Shown in pieces: positions 53,674 through 62,280 of a stretch of 64,000 nt of DNA. Below the pieces are notes generated by a model. That model saw only the letters and a list, made by a program, of their open reading frames with translations. It searched no databases and had not been told where the DNA came from. Each line of letters opens with the position of its first letter. The first letter of the stretch is position 1. The position numbers and the translations under genes are program-made. Source of the stretch: Ancylobacter vacuolatus (lineage in GTDB: Bacteria > Pseudomonadota > Alphaproteobacteria > Rhizobiales > Xanthobacteraceae); NCBI RefSeq assembly GCF_030813595.1, contig NZ_JAUSUH010000002.1:1-64000 (forward strand). Reading direction: 5' to 3'.

Positions 53674-55905
53674 TCAGGCCTTGAAGTCCTCCAGCCGGAA
53701 GGGGAGCGAGCGCAGCCGCTGGCCGGTGGCATCAAAAATGGCATTGGAGAGCGCCGGCGCCACCCCGGGAACGCCCGGTTCGCCGATGCCGGTCGGCGCA
53801 TTGGCGGAGGGCAGGATATGCACCTCCACCTTGGGCATTTCCGACATGCGCAGCGGCACATAGGTGTCGAAATTGGCCTGCTCGACCACGCCGTCCTCGA
53901 GCGTGATCTCGTCATGCAACGCCGCGCCGAGGCCGAAGCCGACGCCACCCTCGATCTGCGCCGCGATCACGTCCGGGTTGATGGCGATGCCGCAATCGAC
54001 CGCACAGACCACACGCTCGACCTTGATCTTGCCGTCGACCACGGAAATGTCGATGACGCTGCCGACCACGGTGTTGAAACTCTCATGCAGCGCCACGCCA
54101 CGCCCCTTGCCGGGCCCGGCCTTCGCGCCCCAACTGGCCTTCTCCGCCAGCAGCTTCAGCACGGCGGCATGGCGTGGCTTGTCCTTCAGCAGCTCCAGCC
54201 GGAACTCGACGGGATCACGCCCCGCCGCCCGGGCGAGTTCGTCGATCATCACCTCCACCACATGGGCGGTGTGGGTGTGGCCAACCGAGCGCCACCACAG
54301 GGTAGGCACCGCGACTTTCGGCGAGTGCAGGTCCACCGCGAAATTGCCGATGTCGTAATTGGTGTCGGAGGCGCCTTCCACCGAGGTGCCGTCCACCCCC
54401 TCCTTGATCGCGAACGCCTCGAAAGGCGTGCCAGCCATGAAGGACTGGCCGACGATCTGCTGCTCCCAGCCGGCGATCTTGCCGTCCGCCGTCAGCCCCG
54501 CACGCACCTTGTGATAGAACATCGGGCGGTAATAGCCGCCCTTGATGTCGTCCTCGCGGGTCCACACCAGATGCACCGGCGCCCGGCCGTCGATCGCCTT
54601 GAGGATGGTGGCGGCCTCGGCGACATAGTCGGCCGCCGTGTTGGCGCGCCGGCCGAAGGAGCCGCCGGCATAGAGCGACTCGATCTTTACCTGCTCCGGC
54701 CTCAACCCGAGAATGCCGGCGGTGATTGCCTGCTCGATGGTCTGGAACTGCGAGCCGGTCCAGATGGTGGCGCCGTCCGCCGTCTTCTCGATCACGCAGT
54801 TCAGCGGCTCCATCGGCGCGTGTGCGAGATAGGGGAAGCTGAACTCGGCCTCGATGGTCTTGGCGGCGCCCGCTAACCCCTTGGCAGCGTCGCCCCGGCG
54901 CGCCGCGGGCAGGCCCGGCGAGGCCGCCAGCTTGCGATATTCGTCGAACAGTTCGGCGGTGCCGCGTTTTTCGGCCTTGGCCTCGTCCCATTCGAGGCCG
55001 GCGAGCGCCTCGCGGCCCTGGATCGCCGCCCAGGTGTTGGTGGCGAGCACCGCGATGCCGGAGGGCACCGCCACCACCTCGACCACACCAGGCACCTTCT
55101 TCGCCGCCGCCGCGTCGAAGCTATTCACCGTGGCGCCGAAACGGTCGGGCCGGCGGATGACGGCGGTCAGCATGCCCGGCCGGCGCATGTCGAGCGCATA
55201 GGTCGCGGTGCCGTCGGTCTTCACCGTGGAATCGAGCCGCGGAAGCTTGGTGCCGATCAGCGTGAAGTCCTTCGGCTCCTTCAGCTCCACCTCGGCCGGC
55301 ACCGGCAGCTTGGCGGCGGCTTCCGCGAACGCGCCGAAGGTGCCGGAATGGCTGCCGCTGGTCAGCACGCCTTTGGAAACCGTGATGCTGTCGGGCGCCA
55401 CGCCCCACTGCTTGGCGGCGGCCTCGACGAGCATGGCCCGCGCGGCGGCGCCCGCCCGGCGCAGCTGGTCCCAGCTATTGGCGACTGAGGTGGAGCCGCC
55501 CGTGCCCTGCACCGGACCGAAGGCGAGATTGTTGTAGAGCTTGGCATCGGCCGGCGCGAAGGCGGTCCGCATCTGGCTCCAGTCGGCGTCGAGCTCTTCC
55601 GCCACAATGGTCGGCAGGCCGGTTGTGACGCCCTGGCCCATGTCGACATGCTTGATCAGCACCGTCACCGTGTTGTCGGGGGCGATACGCACAAAGGCGT
55701 TCGGCATCGGCGGAGCGGCGGGGGCGGCGGCGGCGGCCTCTTCCGCCAGCGCCAGGCGCGGGCCGAGATTGAGGCCGATCACCAGCGCGCCGCCAGCGGC
55801 GCCAAGGCCTTTGAGAAAATGGCGGCGGGAAGCGGCGAGCGGCGCGCCCATGCCCGCCAGCATCTGCCGGTATTGGTCGGGTGTGATGAGGTGCATGGCG
55901 CTCAC
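53674..55905 (-). CDS. Exported molybdopterin-binding aldehyde/heterocycle hydroxylase, large subunit (IorB type)
   Basis: A 743-residue member of the xanthine dehydrogenase family, of the isoquinoline 1-oxidoreductase beta type that uses a quinone or cytochrome acceptor rather than FAD. The N-terminus has a Tat signal ([14 protein letters not shown], about residues 26-39), so the mature protein is periplasmic. Molybdopterin-contacting regions include [38 protein letters not shown] and the catalytic Glu near the end in [14 protein letters not shown]. The substrate is unknown: aldehydes or N-heterocycles. A GTG at 55905 overlapping the small-subunit stop (GTGA) is taken as start, with an ATG at 55896 as an alternative. 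No FAD subunit gene is nearby. Confidence 0.87.
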   Translation of the reverse strand: MSAMHLITPDQYRQMLAGMGAPLAASRRHFLKGLGAAGGALVIGLNLGPRLALAEEAAAAAPAAPPMPNAFVRIAPDNTVTVLIKHVDMGQGVTTGLPTIVAEELDADWSQMRTAFAPADAKLYNNLAFGPVQGTGGSTSVANSWDQLRRAGAAARAMLVEAAAKQWGVAPDSITVSKGVLTSGSHSGTFGAFAEAAAKLPVPAEVELKEPKDFTLIGTKLPRLDSTVKTDGTATYALDMRRPGMLTAVIRRPDRFGATVNSFDAAAAKKVPGVVEVVAVPSGIAVLATNTWAAIQGREALAGLEWDEAKAEKRGTAELFDEYRKLAASPGLPAARRGDAAKGLAGAAKTIEAEFSFPYLAHAPMEPLNCVIEKTADGATIWTGSQFQTIEQAITAGILGLRPEQVKIESLYAGGSFGRRANTAADYVAEAATILKAIDGRAPVHLVWTREDDIKGGYYRPMFYHKVRAGLTADGKIAGWEQQIVGQSFMAGTPFEAFAIKEGVDGTSVEGASDTNYDIGNFAVDLHSPKVAVPTLWWRSVGHTHTAHVVEVMIDELARAAGRDPVEFRLELLKDKPRHAAVLKLLAEKASWGAKAGPGKGRGVALHESFNTVVGSVIDISVVDGKIKVERVVCAVDCGIAINPDVIAAQIEGGVGFGLGAALHDEITLEDGVVEQANFDTYVPLRMSEMPKVEVHILPSANAPTGIGEPGVPGVAPALSNAIFDATGQRLRSLPFRLEDFKA

Positions 55906-56360
55906 GCGAGGTTGGAGGCGGCTTCGTGGATGGCGGCGCGAATGCGCTGATAGGTGGCGCAGCGGCAGACATTGCCATCCATCGCGGCGTCAATGTCGTC
56001 ATCGGTCGGCGTGCGGTTCTCGCTGAGCAGACCCACGGCCGACATGATCTGGCCGGGCTGGCAATAGCCGCACTGCACCACGTCGAGCGTGCGCCACGCC
56101 TGCACCACGGCCTCGCCCACCTTGCCGGTGGCGGCGACGCCCTCGATGGTGGTGACGTTCTTGCCCTCGACATCGGAGACGAAGGTCTGGCACGAGCGCA
56201 CAGGCGCGCCGTCGACATGCACCGTGCAGGCGCCGCACAAAGCGGCGCCGCAGCCGAATTTGGTGCCGGTCAGCCCGGCAATGTCGCGAAGCGCCCAGAG
56301 CAGCGGCATGTCGCCATCGGCGTCGAGCGTTTGTTCGCGTCCGTTGAGTGTGAATTTCAT
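55902..56360 (-). CDS. [2Fe-2S] small subunit of the molybdenum hydroxylase (IorA type)
   Basis: A 152-residue two-cluster ferredoxin-like subunit. The plant-type cluster is bound by [15 protein letters not shown] and a later Cys (RSCQ), and the second cluster by [12 protein letters not shown] and [11 protein letters not shown]. It has no signal peptide, so export depends on the Tat signal of its partner. The ATG at 56360 ([12 protein letters not shown]) matches the family start. It overlaps the large-subunit gene by four bases. Electrons should flow from the molybdenum site through both clusters to an external acceptor. Confidence 0.93.
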   Translation of the reverse strand: MKFTLNGREQTLDADGDMPLLWALRDIAGLTGTKFGCGAALCGACTVHVDGAPVRSCQTFVSDVEGKNVTTIEGVAATGKVGEAVVQAWRTLDVVQCGYCQPGQIMSAVGLLSENRTPTDDDIDAAMDGNVCRCATYQRIRAAIHEAASNLA

Positions 56361-56534
56361 GTCCGCCCTCTCCTTCCCGGGGATGAGGACGCGCAACGAC
56401 AATGGCCCGCCCTGCCTCGCGGCGGCGGCAAGCCGTGATGTCTGCGCTCCCGGCGGGAGGCTAGCCCTTCATGATGGCCATCATCTAATCACCGTTCCGT
56501 GATACCCGAGCAACCGCAGGACGCGACCCTCCGC

Positions 56535-57158
56535 CTACGCCACCATTTCGGTGCGCAGGCCCAGAAGGTCGCGCACAAAATCGGCGAGATCGGCGATGTC
56601 GTCGACGATGCGGTCGTCGCCCCGGCTGGCGGAAGCGTAGAAGATGCCATCGAGCATCAGGCCGATGCGGCGCGCGGTGCGGCCAATGTCGACCGCCGCG
56701 AACCGGCCGCTCGCCACCCCGCGCGCCAGAGCGCCCTCCAGCAGCTGCTTCTCGCGGGCATAGAAGCCGGCGATCAGGGCGTCGAGCTCATCATCGCGCA
56801 GGCCCGAGCTGGCATAATCGGCCATCAGCTTCACCATCTGCGCGAGGGTGGGCGCCAGTTCCATATGAATGTCGAGCCAGGCGAGAATCTCCTCCAGCGG
56901 CTCGGCCCCGTCGGCGCGGCGCGCCTCATAGCCGGCCATGAGCTGCTCGATCGCGTGCCCAAGCGCGCGCCGCACCAGATCGTCCTTGTTGTCGAAATAG
57001 TGGTAGAGCAGCCCGACATTGATGTCGCAGACCAGCGCGATGTCGCGCACCGTCACAACAGAGAAATGGCGCGTCGCGAACAGCCGCAAGGCTTCTTCGA
57101 GGATCATCCCCCGCCGCTCGGCGGGCTGGAGGCGCTTGCGCGCGGTGCGGGCCGTCAT
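56535..57158 (-). CDS. TetR-family transcriptional regulator
   Basis: A 207-residue regulator with an N-terminal helix-turn-helix (about residues 20-65): ILEEALRLFATRHFSVVTVRDIALVCDINVGLLYHYFDNKDDL. A variable ligand-binding helical domain follows. The ATG at 57158 has GGAGG six bases upstream; a longer frame from 57200 would put that site inside the coding region. It is divergent from an ABC transporter and flavin-monooxygenase operon. Inverted repeats lie in the intergenic region (57168-57181, overlapping its own ribosome-binding site on the minus strand, and 57212-57226), so it likely represses itself and that operon. The ligand is unknown. Confidence 0.9.
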   Translation of the reverse strand: MTARTARKRLQPAERRGMILEEALRLFATRHFSVVTVRDIALVCDINVGLLYHYFDNKDDLVRRALGHAIEQLMAGYEARRADGAEPLEEILAWLDIHMELAPTLAQMVKLMADYASSGLRDDELDALIAGFYAREKQLLEGALARGVASGRFAAVDIGRTARRIGLMLDGIFYASASRGDDRIVDDIADLADFVRDLLGLRTEMVA

Positions 57159-57167
57159 CGGTTTCCT

Positions 57168-57181
57168 CCGTAATTCTACGG
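57168..57181. promoter_or_regulatory. Candidate TetR operator CCGTA-ATTC-TACGG
   Basis: A 14-base inverted repeat with perfect 5-base arms, ten bases upstream of the regulator's ATG. On the minus strand it lies over the GGAGG ribosome-binding site. This position fits autorepression. Confidence 0.45.
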
Positions 57182-57211
57182 AATTTTCTGCCTTGCTCAT
57201 ATGCTAGGCGT

Positions 57212-57255
57212 GCCCATTTGTTGGGCTTGCACGCGATATTAAGTCACCGTTTAAT
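57212..57255 (+). promoter_or_regulatory. Candidate promoter with inverted repeat for the ABC/monooxygenase operon
   Basis: GCCCA-N5-TGGGC (57212-57226) is directly followed by a weak -35 (TTGCAC, 57227-57232) and, after 17 bases, a -10-like TTTAAT (57250-57255). The transporter ATG is at 57295 with CGGAG upstream. The -10 match is good and the -35 match poor, as expected for an activated or repressed promoter. Confidence 0.4.
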
Positions 57256-57294
57256 AGCCCGGTCCAGCCATTTCAGCGACCGGAGCCACTCCTC

Positions 57295-58374
57295 ATGAAG
57301 CGCATAATCAGGGCTGCAGCCGTCTTCGCCAGCCTCACCGCCGCCGTCCTTGCGGGAGCGCCCGCGGCGCAAGCCGCGCCGAAGAAGAGTTTCAAGGTCG
57401 CCTACACCGTCTATATCGGCTTCATGCCCTTCGCCTACATGAAGTCCTCCGGCATCATGAAGAAGTGGGCTGACAAATACGGCATCGAGGTTGAGGTCAT
57501 TCAGGCCAATGACTATGTCGGCTCGATCAACCAGTTCATCGCCGGCGAGATCGACGCGGTCGGCGTCGCCTCGATGGACGGCCTCACCATGCCGGCCGCC
57601 GGCGGCGTCGACACCTCGATCCTGCTGATCACCGACTATTCCGACGGCAACGACATCGTCGTCTCCAAGACCGCCAAGGACGTGAAGGAACTGGCCGGCC
57701 AGGACGTGTACCTGCTGCAGTACAGCGTCTCGCACTATCTCCTGAACCGCGGCCTGCAGCTCGCCGGCATCAATGATCCCACCGCCGCCAAGACGGTGAA
57801 CATCTCGGACGCGGAAATCTCCGCCGCCTTCATCTCGCAGGACGAGATGAAGCACGCCGTCTCGTGGAAGCCGCTGACCGAGGACATGCTCAAGGTCAAG
57901 GGCGCCACCAACCTGTTCGACAGCTCCAAGATCCCCGGCGAGATCATGGACGTGTTCATCGGCAACACGCAGAACCTCAAGGACAATCCCGATTTCGCCA
58001 AGGCCGTGGTCGGCGCCTGGTATGAGGCGCTCGGCATCCTCAAGGCCGGCGGCGCCCCCGCCGAGGAGATGCGCGCTGTCATGACCAGCGCCATGGGCAC
58101 CGATGCGGGCGGCCTGCAGGCGCAGCTCGACACCACCCACTTCTTCTACACCGCCCCCGACGCGCTGGCCTTCCTCACCTCGGCCGACAACGCCAAGATC
58201 TGGGACAATATCCGCACCTTCTGCTTCCAGCAGGGCCTGTTCGGCCAGGGAGCCACCAGCGTCGACACCATCGGCATCGAAGTCGCCGACGGCACGGTGC
58301 TGGGCGACAAGGCCAACATCAAGATGCGGGTCAACGCCAGCTTCACCAAGGATTCAGCCGACGGGAAGCTGTGA
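57295..58374 (+). CDS. ABC transporter substrate-binding protein (urea/guanidine-carboxylase-region type)
   Basis: A 359-residue periplasmic binding protein with a signal peptide ending near AAQAAPKKSFKVAY. The mature part reads YIGFMPFAYMKSSGIMKKWADKYGIEVEVIQ, NDYVGSINQFIAGEIDAV, DGLTMPAAGGVDTS, SVSHYLLNRGLQLAGI and DSSKIPGEIMDV. This is the pattern I recall for the TIGR03427 family, named for its place next to urea carboxylase genes, now known in many cases to be guanidine carboxylase. No carboxylase gene is present here; the operon instead continues with a flavin monooxygenase. The ligand is likely a small nitrogen compound, but this is inference. A dispersed repeat separates it from the permease gene. 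Confidence 0.85.
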   Translation: MKRIIRAAAVFASLTAAVLAGAPAAQAAPKKSFKVAYTVYIGFMPFAYMKSSGIMKKWADKYGIEVEVIQANDYVGSINQFIAGEIDAVGVASMDGLTMPAAGGVDTSILLITDYSDGNDIVVSKTAKDVKELAGQDVYLLQYSVSHYLLNRGLQLAGINDPTAAKTVNISDAEISAAFISQDEMKHAVSWKPLTEDMLKVKGATNLFDSSKIPGEIMDVFIGNTQNLKDNPDFAKAVVGAWYEALGILKAGGAPAEEMRAVMTSAMGTDAGGLQAQLDTTHFFYTAPDALAFLTSADNAKIWDNIRTFCFQQGLFGQGATSVDTIGIEVADGTVLGDKANIKMRVNASFTKDSADGKL

Positions 58375-58471
58375 GCCCGCGCCCCCTGCCCGGACAAGCG
58401 GCGCCCCGCGCCGCACCGATCCGGGGCACTGGGAGCGCTCCGGCGAAGCCTGAGAGACGGCTCCAACGCGC

Positions 58472-58574
58472 CGTGATCCTGAGGTGCGAGCGGAGCGAGC
58501 CTCGAAGGATGGGATGTTGAGTGCCTGAAACATCCTTCGAGGCCCGCCCTCTGGGCGGGCACCTCAGGATGACG
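58472..58574. repeat. Nested inverted repeat inside the ABC transporter operon
   Basis: Outer arms 58472-58487 and 58559-58574 match with one mismatch; inner arms 58499-58511 and 58531-58543 are exact; a third hairpin, GCCCGCC/GGCGGGC, occupies 58542-58560. The unit lies between the binding-protein and permease genes. Its arm CACCTCAGGATGA recurs at about 51-63. Confidence 0.75.
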
Positions 58575-58631
58575 GTCATCGCGGGATGAAGTTCAGCCTC
58601 CGGGATGACGATCGCAACCGAAAGGCCCCCC

Positions 58632-59450
58632 ATGCGCCGCATCATCAATTACGCGCCACGTCCCGGCGTCCGGCTCATCCTCGCCTTGCTGCCCTTCATC
58701 GCGGTGCTGGCGATCTACATCCTCGCCTCCAATGCGCGCCTCGCGGTGGAGCCGGCGGACAAGCTGATGCCGAGCTTCGCCAGCTTCTGGACCACCATGG
58801 TCCGCATGGCGACAACGGTGGACAAGGCAACGAGCCAGTATCTGCTGTGGTGGGACACCTGGCTCAGCCTGCAGCGGCTGTTTCTCGGGCTCGGCATCTC
58901 CGCCCTGCTCGGCCTGGTGCTCGGCATCATTGTCGGCTTCGTGCCCTATCTGCGCGCCACCTTCGAGCCGTTCTTCGCCGCCTTCTCGCTGATCCCACCG
59001 CTCGCCGTGCTGCCGATCCTGTTCATCCTGTTCGGGCTCGGCGAAGCCTCCAAGATCGTGCTGATCGTGTTCGGCATCGCGCCCTTCATCATCCGCGACG
59101 TGATGCTGCGGGTGTCTGCCATCCCGGCCGAGCAGATCATCAAGGCGCAGACGCTCGGCGCCTCCACCTGGCAGATGATAGCGGGCGTGGTGCTGCCGCA
59201 GGTGATGCCGCGCCTCATCGATTCGGTGCGGCTTTCGCTCGGCGCCGCCTGGCTGTTCGTCATCGCGGCGGAAGCGATCACCTCGGAGGGGGGCCTCGGC
59301 TACCGCATCTTCCTGGTGCGGCGCTACCTCGCCATGGACGTGATCCTTCCCTACGTGATCTGGATCACCCTTCTCGCCTTTCTCATGGATTACGCGCTGC
59401 GCCGCCTCGCGGTGGCCGCCTATCCCTGGGACCAGATAAAGGCGGCCTGA
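58632..59450 (+). CDS. ABC transporter permease (urea/guanidine-carboxylase-region type)
   Basis: A 272-residue inner-membrane permease of the nitrate/taurine class with about six membrane segments. It starts MRRIINYAPRPGVRLILALL, then LMPSFASFW and the conserved coupling loop EQIIKAQTLGASTWQMIAGVVLPQVMPRLIDSVRL (EAA-like motif), followed by AWLFVIAAEAITSEGGLGYRI. The ATG at 58632 matches the expected family start and follows AAAGG; an upstream in-frame ATG at 58605 lies at the edge of the repeat. It works with the binding protein at 57295 and the ATPase one base downstream. Confidence 0.88.
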   Translation: MRRIINYAPRPGVRLILALLPFIAVLAIYILASNARLAVEPADKLMPSFASFWTTMVRMATTVDKATSQYLLWWDTWLSLQRLFLGLGISALLGLVLGIIVGFVPYLRATFEPFFAAFSLIPPLAVLPILFILFGLGEASKIVLIVFGIAPFIIRDVMLRVSAIPAEQIIKAQTLGASTWQMIAGVVLPQVMPRLIDSVRLSLGAAWLFVIAAEAITSEGGLGYRIFLVRRYLAMDVILPYVIWITLLAFLMDYALRRLAVAAYPWDQIKAA

Positions 59451-59451
59451 C

Positions 59452-60300
59452 ATGACCACCATCCGCTTTGAGAATGTCTGGAAGGAATATGACGAGCGGG
59501 TCGTGCTCGAACAGGTGAACCTGTCGCTGGCCGACCACGAATTCCTCGTCATCATCGGCCCCTCCGGGGTCGGCAAGACCACGCTGCTGCGCATGCTGCT
59601 CTCACAGGAGCAACCGTCGCGCGGGCGCATTCTCCTTGATGGCGAGCCGATCGCCACCGAGCCCACCGCCGATCGCGGCGTCGTCTTCCAGCGCTATTCG
59701 GTGTTTCCGCACCGCACCGTGCTGGGCAATGTGATGATGGGCCCGCAATGGGCCGGCGCGCCCTTCCTCGGCCGTTTCTTCGGCGCCCGCCGCAGGGCGC
59801 TGGAAGAACGCGCCATGGCGCTGCTCACCCGCGTCGGCCTTGGCGAGCACGCGCATAAATACCCAGCCCAGCTCTCCGGCGGCATGCAGCAGCGCCTCGC
59901 TCTGGCGCAGGCGCTGATCATGCGACCGAAAGTGCTGCTGCTCGACGAGCCCTTCGGCGCGCTCGACCCCGGCACCCGCAAGTCGATGCACGAACTGGTC
60001 GGCGAATTGTGGGAAGAGAACCGCATGACCATCGTCATGGTCACGCATGACCTGCCCGAGGCCTTCCTGCTCGGCACCCGCGTCATCGCCGTCGACCGCC
60101 GGCGCAACGACCCGCAGGCGCCCGAGCGCTTCGGCGCCACCATCGTCTCCGACTTTGAAGCCAAGTGCCGCAGCGTGCGCGAATCCAGGGCCTTCGAGGC
60201 GGAGCGCGAAAGGGTCCGCCTCGCCCTCCTCGCCGGCACATCCCCCGCCGAGGACGCCCCGGCCGTCCCGGCATTCGAGACTGCTTTAGTGAAGGACTGA
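59452..60300 (+). CDS. ABC transporter ATP-binding protein
   Basis: A 282-residue ATPase of the nitrate/taurine class, with Walker A GPSGVGKTT (about residues 36-44), Q-loop FQRYSVFPHRTV, signature LSGGMQQR and Walker B VLLLDEPFGALD followed by the THD switch. The ATG at 59452 begins one base after the permease stop. It has about 50 extra residues at the C-terminus, rich in glutamate, arginine and alanine, with no clear domain. The start codon of the monooxygenase gene lies five bases after its stop. Confidence 0.9.
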   Translation: MTTIRFENVWKEYDERVVLEQVNLSLADHEFLVIIGPSGVGKTTLLRMLLSQEQPSRGRILLDGEPIATEPTADRGVVFQRYSVFPHRTVLGNVMMGPQWAGAPFLGRFFGARRRALEERAMALLTRVGLGEHAHKYPAQLSGGMQQRLALAQALIMRPKVLLLDEPFGALDPGTRKSMHELVGELWEENRMTIVMVTHDLPEAFLLGTRVIAVDRRRNDPQAPERFGATIVSDFEAKCRSVRESRAFEAERERVRLALLAGTSPAEDAPAVPAFETALVKD

Positions 60301-60305
60301 CAGCA

Positions 60306-61619
60306 ATGGCCGACAAGCGCTTCCATCTCGCCTGGTTCATGAACTTCACGCCCGACGAATGGCGCGAGCCGTTCGGCCAGGGCGGCAATCCGTGGGACGG
60401 CCAGTTCTACATCGAAATGGCCCAGGCCATGGAACGCGCCTGTTTCGATCTGATCATGATCGAGGACAAGCTGATGGTGCCCGAAACCTTCGGCGGCTCG
60501 CGCGACCTGTCGCTCAAGCACGCCATGATGGTGCCGAAGGCCGATCCGGCGCCGCTGGCGGTGGCGATGGGGATGGCGACCAAGCATCTCGGCGTGGTGG
60601 CGACGCTCTCCACCATGGCCTACCCGCCCTTCATGCTGGCACGGCTGTGCTCGACCATCGACAGCCTCACCAAGGGCCGCTTCGGCTGGAACGTCGTCAC
60701 CTCGGCCGAGGACCTGATGGCGAAGAATTTCGGCATGGACAAGCTGCCTCCGCGCGAGGACCGCTACGCCATGGCCGAGGAATACATGGAAGTCTGCGAC
60801 AAGCTGTTCAACAGCTGGGAGCCGGACGCCGTGGTGCTCGACCGCGCCAATGGCATCTATGCCGACGGCTCCAAGGTCCACACCATCGACCACAAGGGCA
60901 CCTATTATCAGGTGCGCGGCCCGCTCAACACCGTGCCCTCGCCGCAGCGCCGCCCGGTCTATCTGCAGGCCGGCGCCTCCCCGCGCGGGCGCGACTTCGC
61001 CGCCCGCCATGCCGACGCCATCGTCTCGGTGGCCAACGGCGTCGAGGGCATGAAGGCGTTCCGCGCCGACATCCGCGCCCGCGCCACCGCCATCGGCCGC
61101 GACCCCGACGAGATCAAGGTGTTCTTCTGCATCACGCCGAGCCTCGGCGAGACCGAGGAGGAAGCCCGCGCCCGCTTCGATCGGGTGACCTTGTCCGACA
61201 ATTTCGCCAATGACGTGCTGATCTCCATCTCGGCGATCACCGAGATCGACTTCGCCCAGTTCGACCTCGACCAGCCGCTGCCGGAAAAGCTCGTCACCAA
61301 CGGCGAATCCGGCACGCTCGACAAGTTCCAGCAATGGGGCTCGGGCAAGACGCTGCGCCAGCTGGCGGCCGATGGCGGCGGCGGGCTCGTCTCCTCGCTG
61401 GAACTCATCGGCACGCCGGCGCAGGTGGCGCAGAAGATGGGCGAGGCGATGGAAGAAGTCGGCGGCGACGGCTTCCTCATCACCACCCCGGTGCTGCGCG
61501 TCTCCCGCCGCTACATCACCGAGATCTGCGACGGGCTGGTGCCGGAGCTGCAGCGGCGCGGCCTCACCCGCACCGAATACAAGCACCAGCTGCTCCGCGA
61601 CAATCTGCGCGAGTTCTGA
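60306..61619 (+). CDS. FMN-dependent monooxygenase, NtaA/SnaA/DszA/RutA class
   Basis: A 437-residue bacterial-luciferase-like flavin monooxygenase that depends on reduced flavin from a partner reductase (the next gene). Class features: start FHLAWFMNFTPDEWREPFGQGG, then WDGQFYIEMAQAMERACFDLIMIEDKL, STMAYPPFMLARLCSTIDSLTKGRFGWNVVTS, QAGASPRGRDFAARHADAIVS and DGFLITTPVL near the end. The length fits the NtaA family. Relatives oxidise nitrilotriacetate, pyrimidine rings, sulfur compounds and other small N-containing molecules. The substrate is probably what the adjoining ABC transporter brings in, but it cannot be read from the sequence. Confidence 0.88.
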   Translation: MADKRFHLAWFMNFTPDEWREPFGQGGNPWDGQFYIEMAQAMERACFDLIMIEDKLMVPETFGGSRDLSLKHAMMVPKADPAPLAVAMGMATKHLGVVATLSTMAYPPFMLARLCSTIDSLTKGRFGWNVVTSAEDLMAKNFGMDKLPPREDRYAMAEEYMEVCDKLFNSWEPDAVVLDRANGIYADGSKVHTIDHKGTYYQVRGPLNTVPSPQRRPVYLQAGASPRGRDFAARHADAIVSVANGVEGMKAFRADIRARATAIGRDPDEIKVFFCITPSLGETEEEARARFDRVTLSDNFANDVLISISAITEIDFAQFDLDQPLPEKLVTNGESGTLDKFQQWGSGKTLRQLAADGGGGLVSSLELIGTPAQVAQKMGEAMEEVGGDGFLITTPVLRVSRRYITEICDGLVPELQRRGLTRTEYKHQLLRDNLREF

Positions 61620-61644
61620 TCCGCGACCCCGAAATCGCGACCCG

Positions 61645-61667
61645 GGGGCGCGGCCAGCCCGCGCCCC
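61645..61667. repeat. Intercistronic 9-bp hairpin
   Basis: GGGGCGCGG (61645-61653) and CCGCGCCCC (61659-61667) are perfect reverse complements with a 5-base loop. The hairpin lies between the monooxygenase and flavin-reductase genes. Without a T-run it is more likely an mRNA-stability or attenuating structure than a full terminator. Confidence 0.5.
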
Positions 61668-61706
61668 GCACCAGCGCCGGAAAGGCTCCGGCAGAAGGAG
61701 ATGGGC

Positions 61707-62249
61707 ATGTCCCCCCCGTGCTCGCCGCTCGACGGCGCTCCCGCCACTCCCCCTCCCGCCGTCACGCGGGAAGGCTTTCGCAACGCCATGGCGCGGCTGG
61801 GCGCGGCGGTCAACATCGTCACAACAGACGGTCCGGGCGGGCGCCACGGCTTCACCGCCTCGGCGGTGTGCTCGGTCACCGACAGCCCGCCGACCCTGCT
61901 GGTCTGTCTCAACAAGGGCTCCTCGGCGGCCGGCCCGGTCCATGCCAATGGCGTCGTATGCATCAACACACTGGCGGCGGGGCATGAGCCGCTCTCCAAC
62001 CTGTTCGGCGGCCGCACCCCGCCGGAGGAGCGCTTTGCCAGCGGCACCTGGCGCGTGGCCGCCACCGGCGCGCCGATGCTGGTCGGGGCGGTGGTCGCCT
62101 TCGATTGCCGCATCGTCCGCACGGTCGAGGTCGGCACCCATAATGTGCTGTTCTGCGAGGTGGTTGGCGTCGCCGAGGGCGGCTCGAATGAGAGCCTGAT
62201 CTATTACAGCCGCCGCTACCACACGCTGTCCGGCCCCACCGACGACTGA
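61707..62249 (+). CDS. NAD(P)H:flavin oxidoreductase component (RutF/NtaB-like)
   Basis: A 180-residue flavin reductase of the DIM6/NTAB split-barrel family, supplying reduced FMN to the adjacent monooxygenase. Motifs: FRNAMARLGAAVNIVTTDGPGGRHGFTASAVCSVTDSPPTLLVCLN and the middle FASGTWRVAATGAPMLVGAVVAFDCRI. Two ATGs (61701, 61707) lie behind AAGGAG; the second has the proper six-base spacing and was chosen. The N-terminal 20 residues are proline-rich and outside the conserved fold. It converges with the urate-catabolism gene 31 bases downstream. Confidence 0.9.
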   Translation: MSPPCSPLDGAPATPPPAVTREGFRNAMARLGAAVNIVTTDGPGGRHGFTASAVCSVTDSPPTLLVCLNKGSSAAGPVHANGVVCINTLAAGHEPLSNLFGGRTPPEERFASGTWRVAATGAPMLVGAVVAFDCRIVRTVEVGTHNVLFCEVVGVAEGGSNESLIYYSRRYHTLSGPTDD

Positions 62250-62280
62250 ACCGCCCCTGGGGCGCCCCCGCGCGCGTCGC

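Noticed and set aside
57182-57294. Guanidine (ykkC-type) riboswitch before the transporter
   Set aside because: The leader is short and I could not find the conserved ACGR/GGACGAG-like blocks; a covariance-model search would be decisive.
58375-58600. CRISPR-like array suggested by nested repeats
   Set aside because: The arms are inverted, not direct, occur once each, and have no regular spacers or cas genes nearby.
59694-62222. Long minus-strand frame opposite the ATPase, monooxygenase and reductase
   Set aside because: It covers three well-supported genes in antisense with no family resemblance; GC-skewed third positions explain it.
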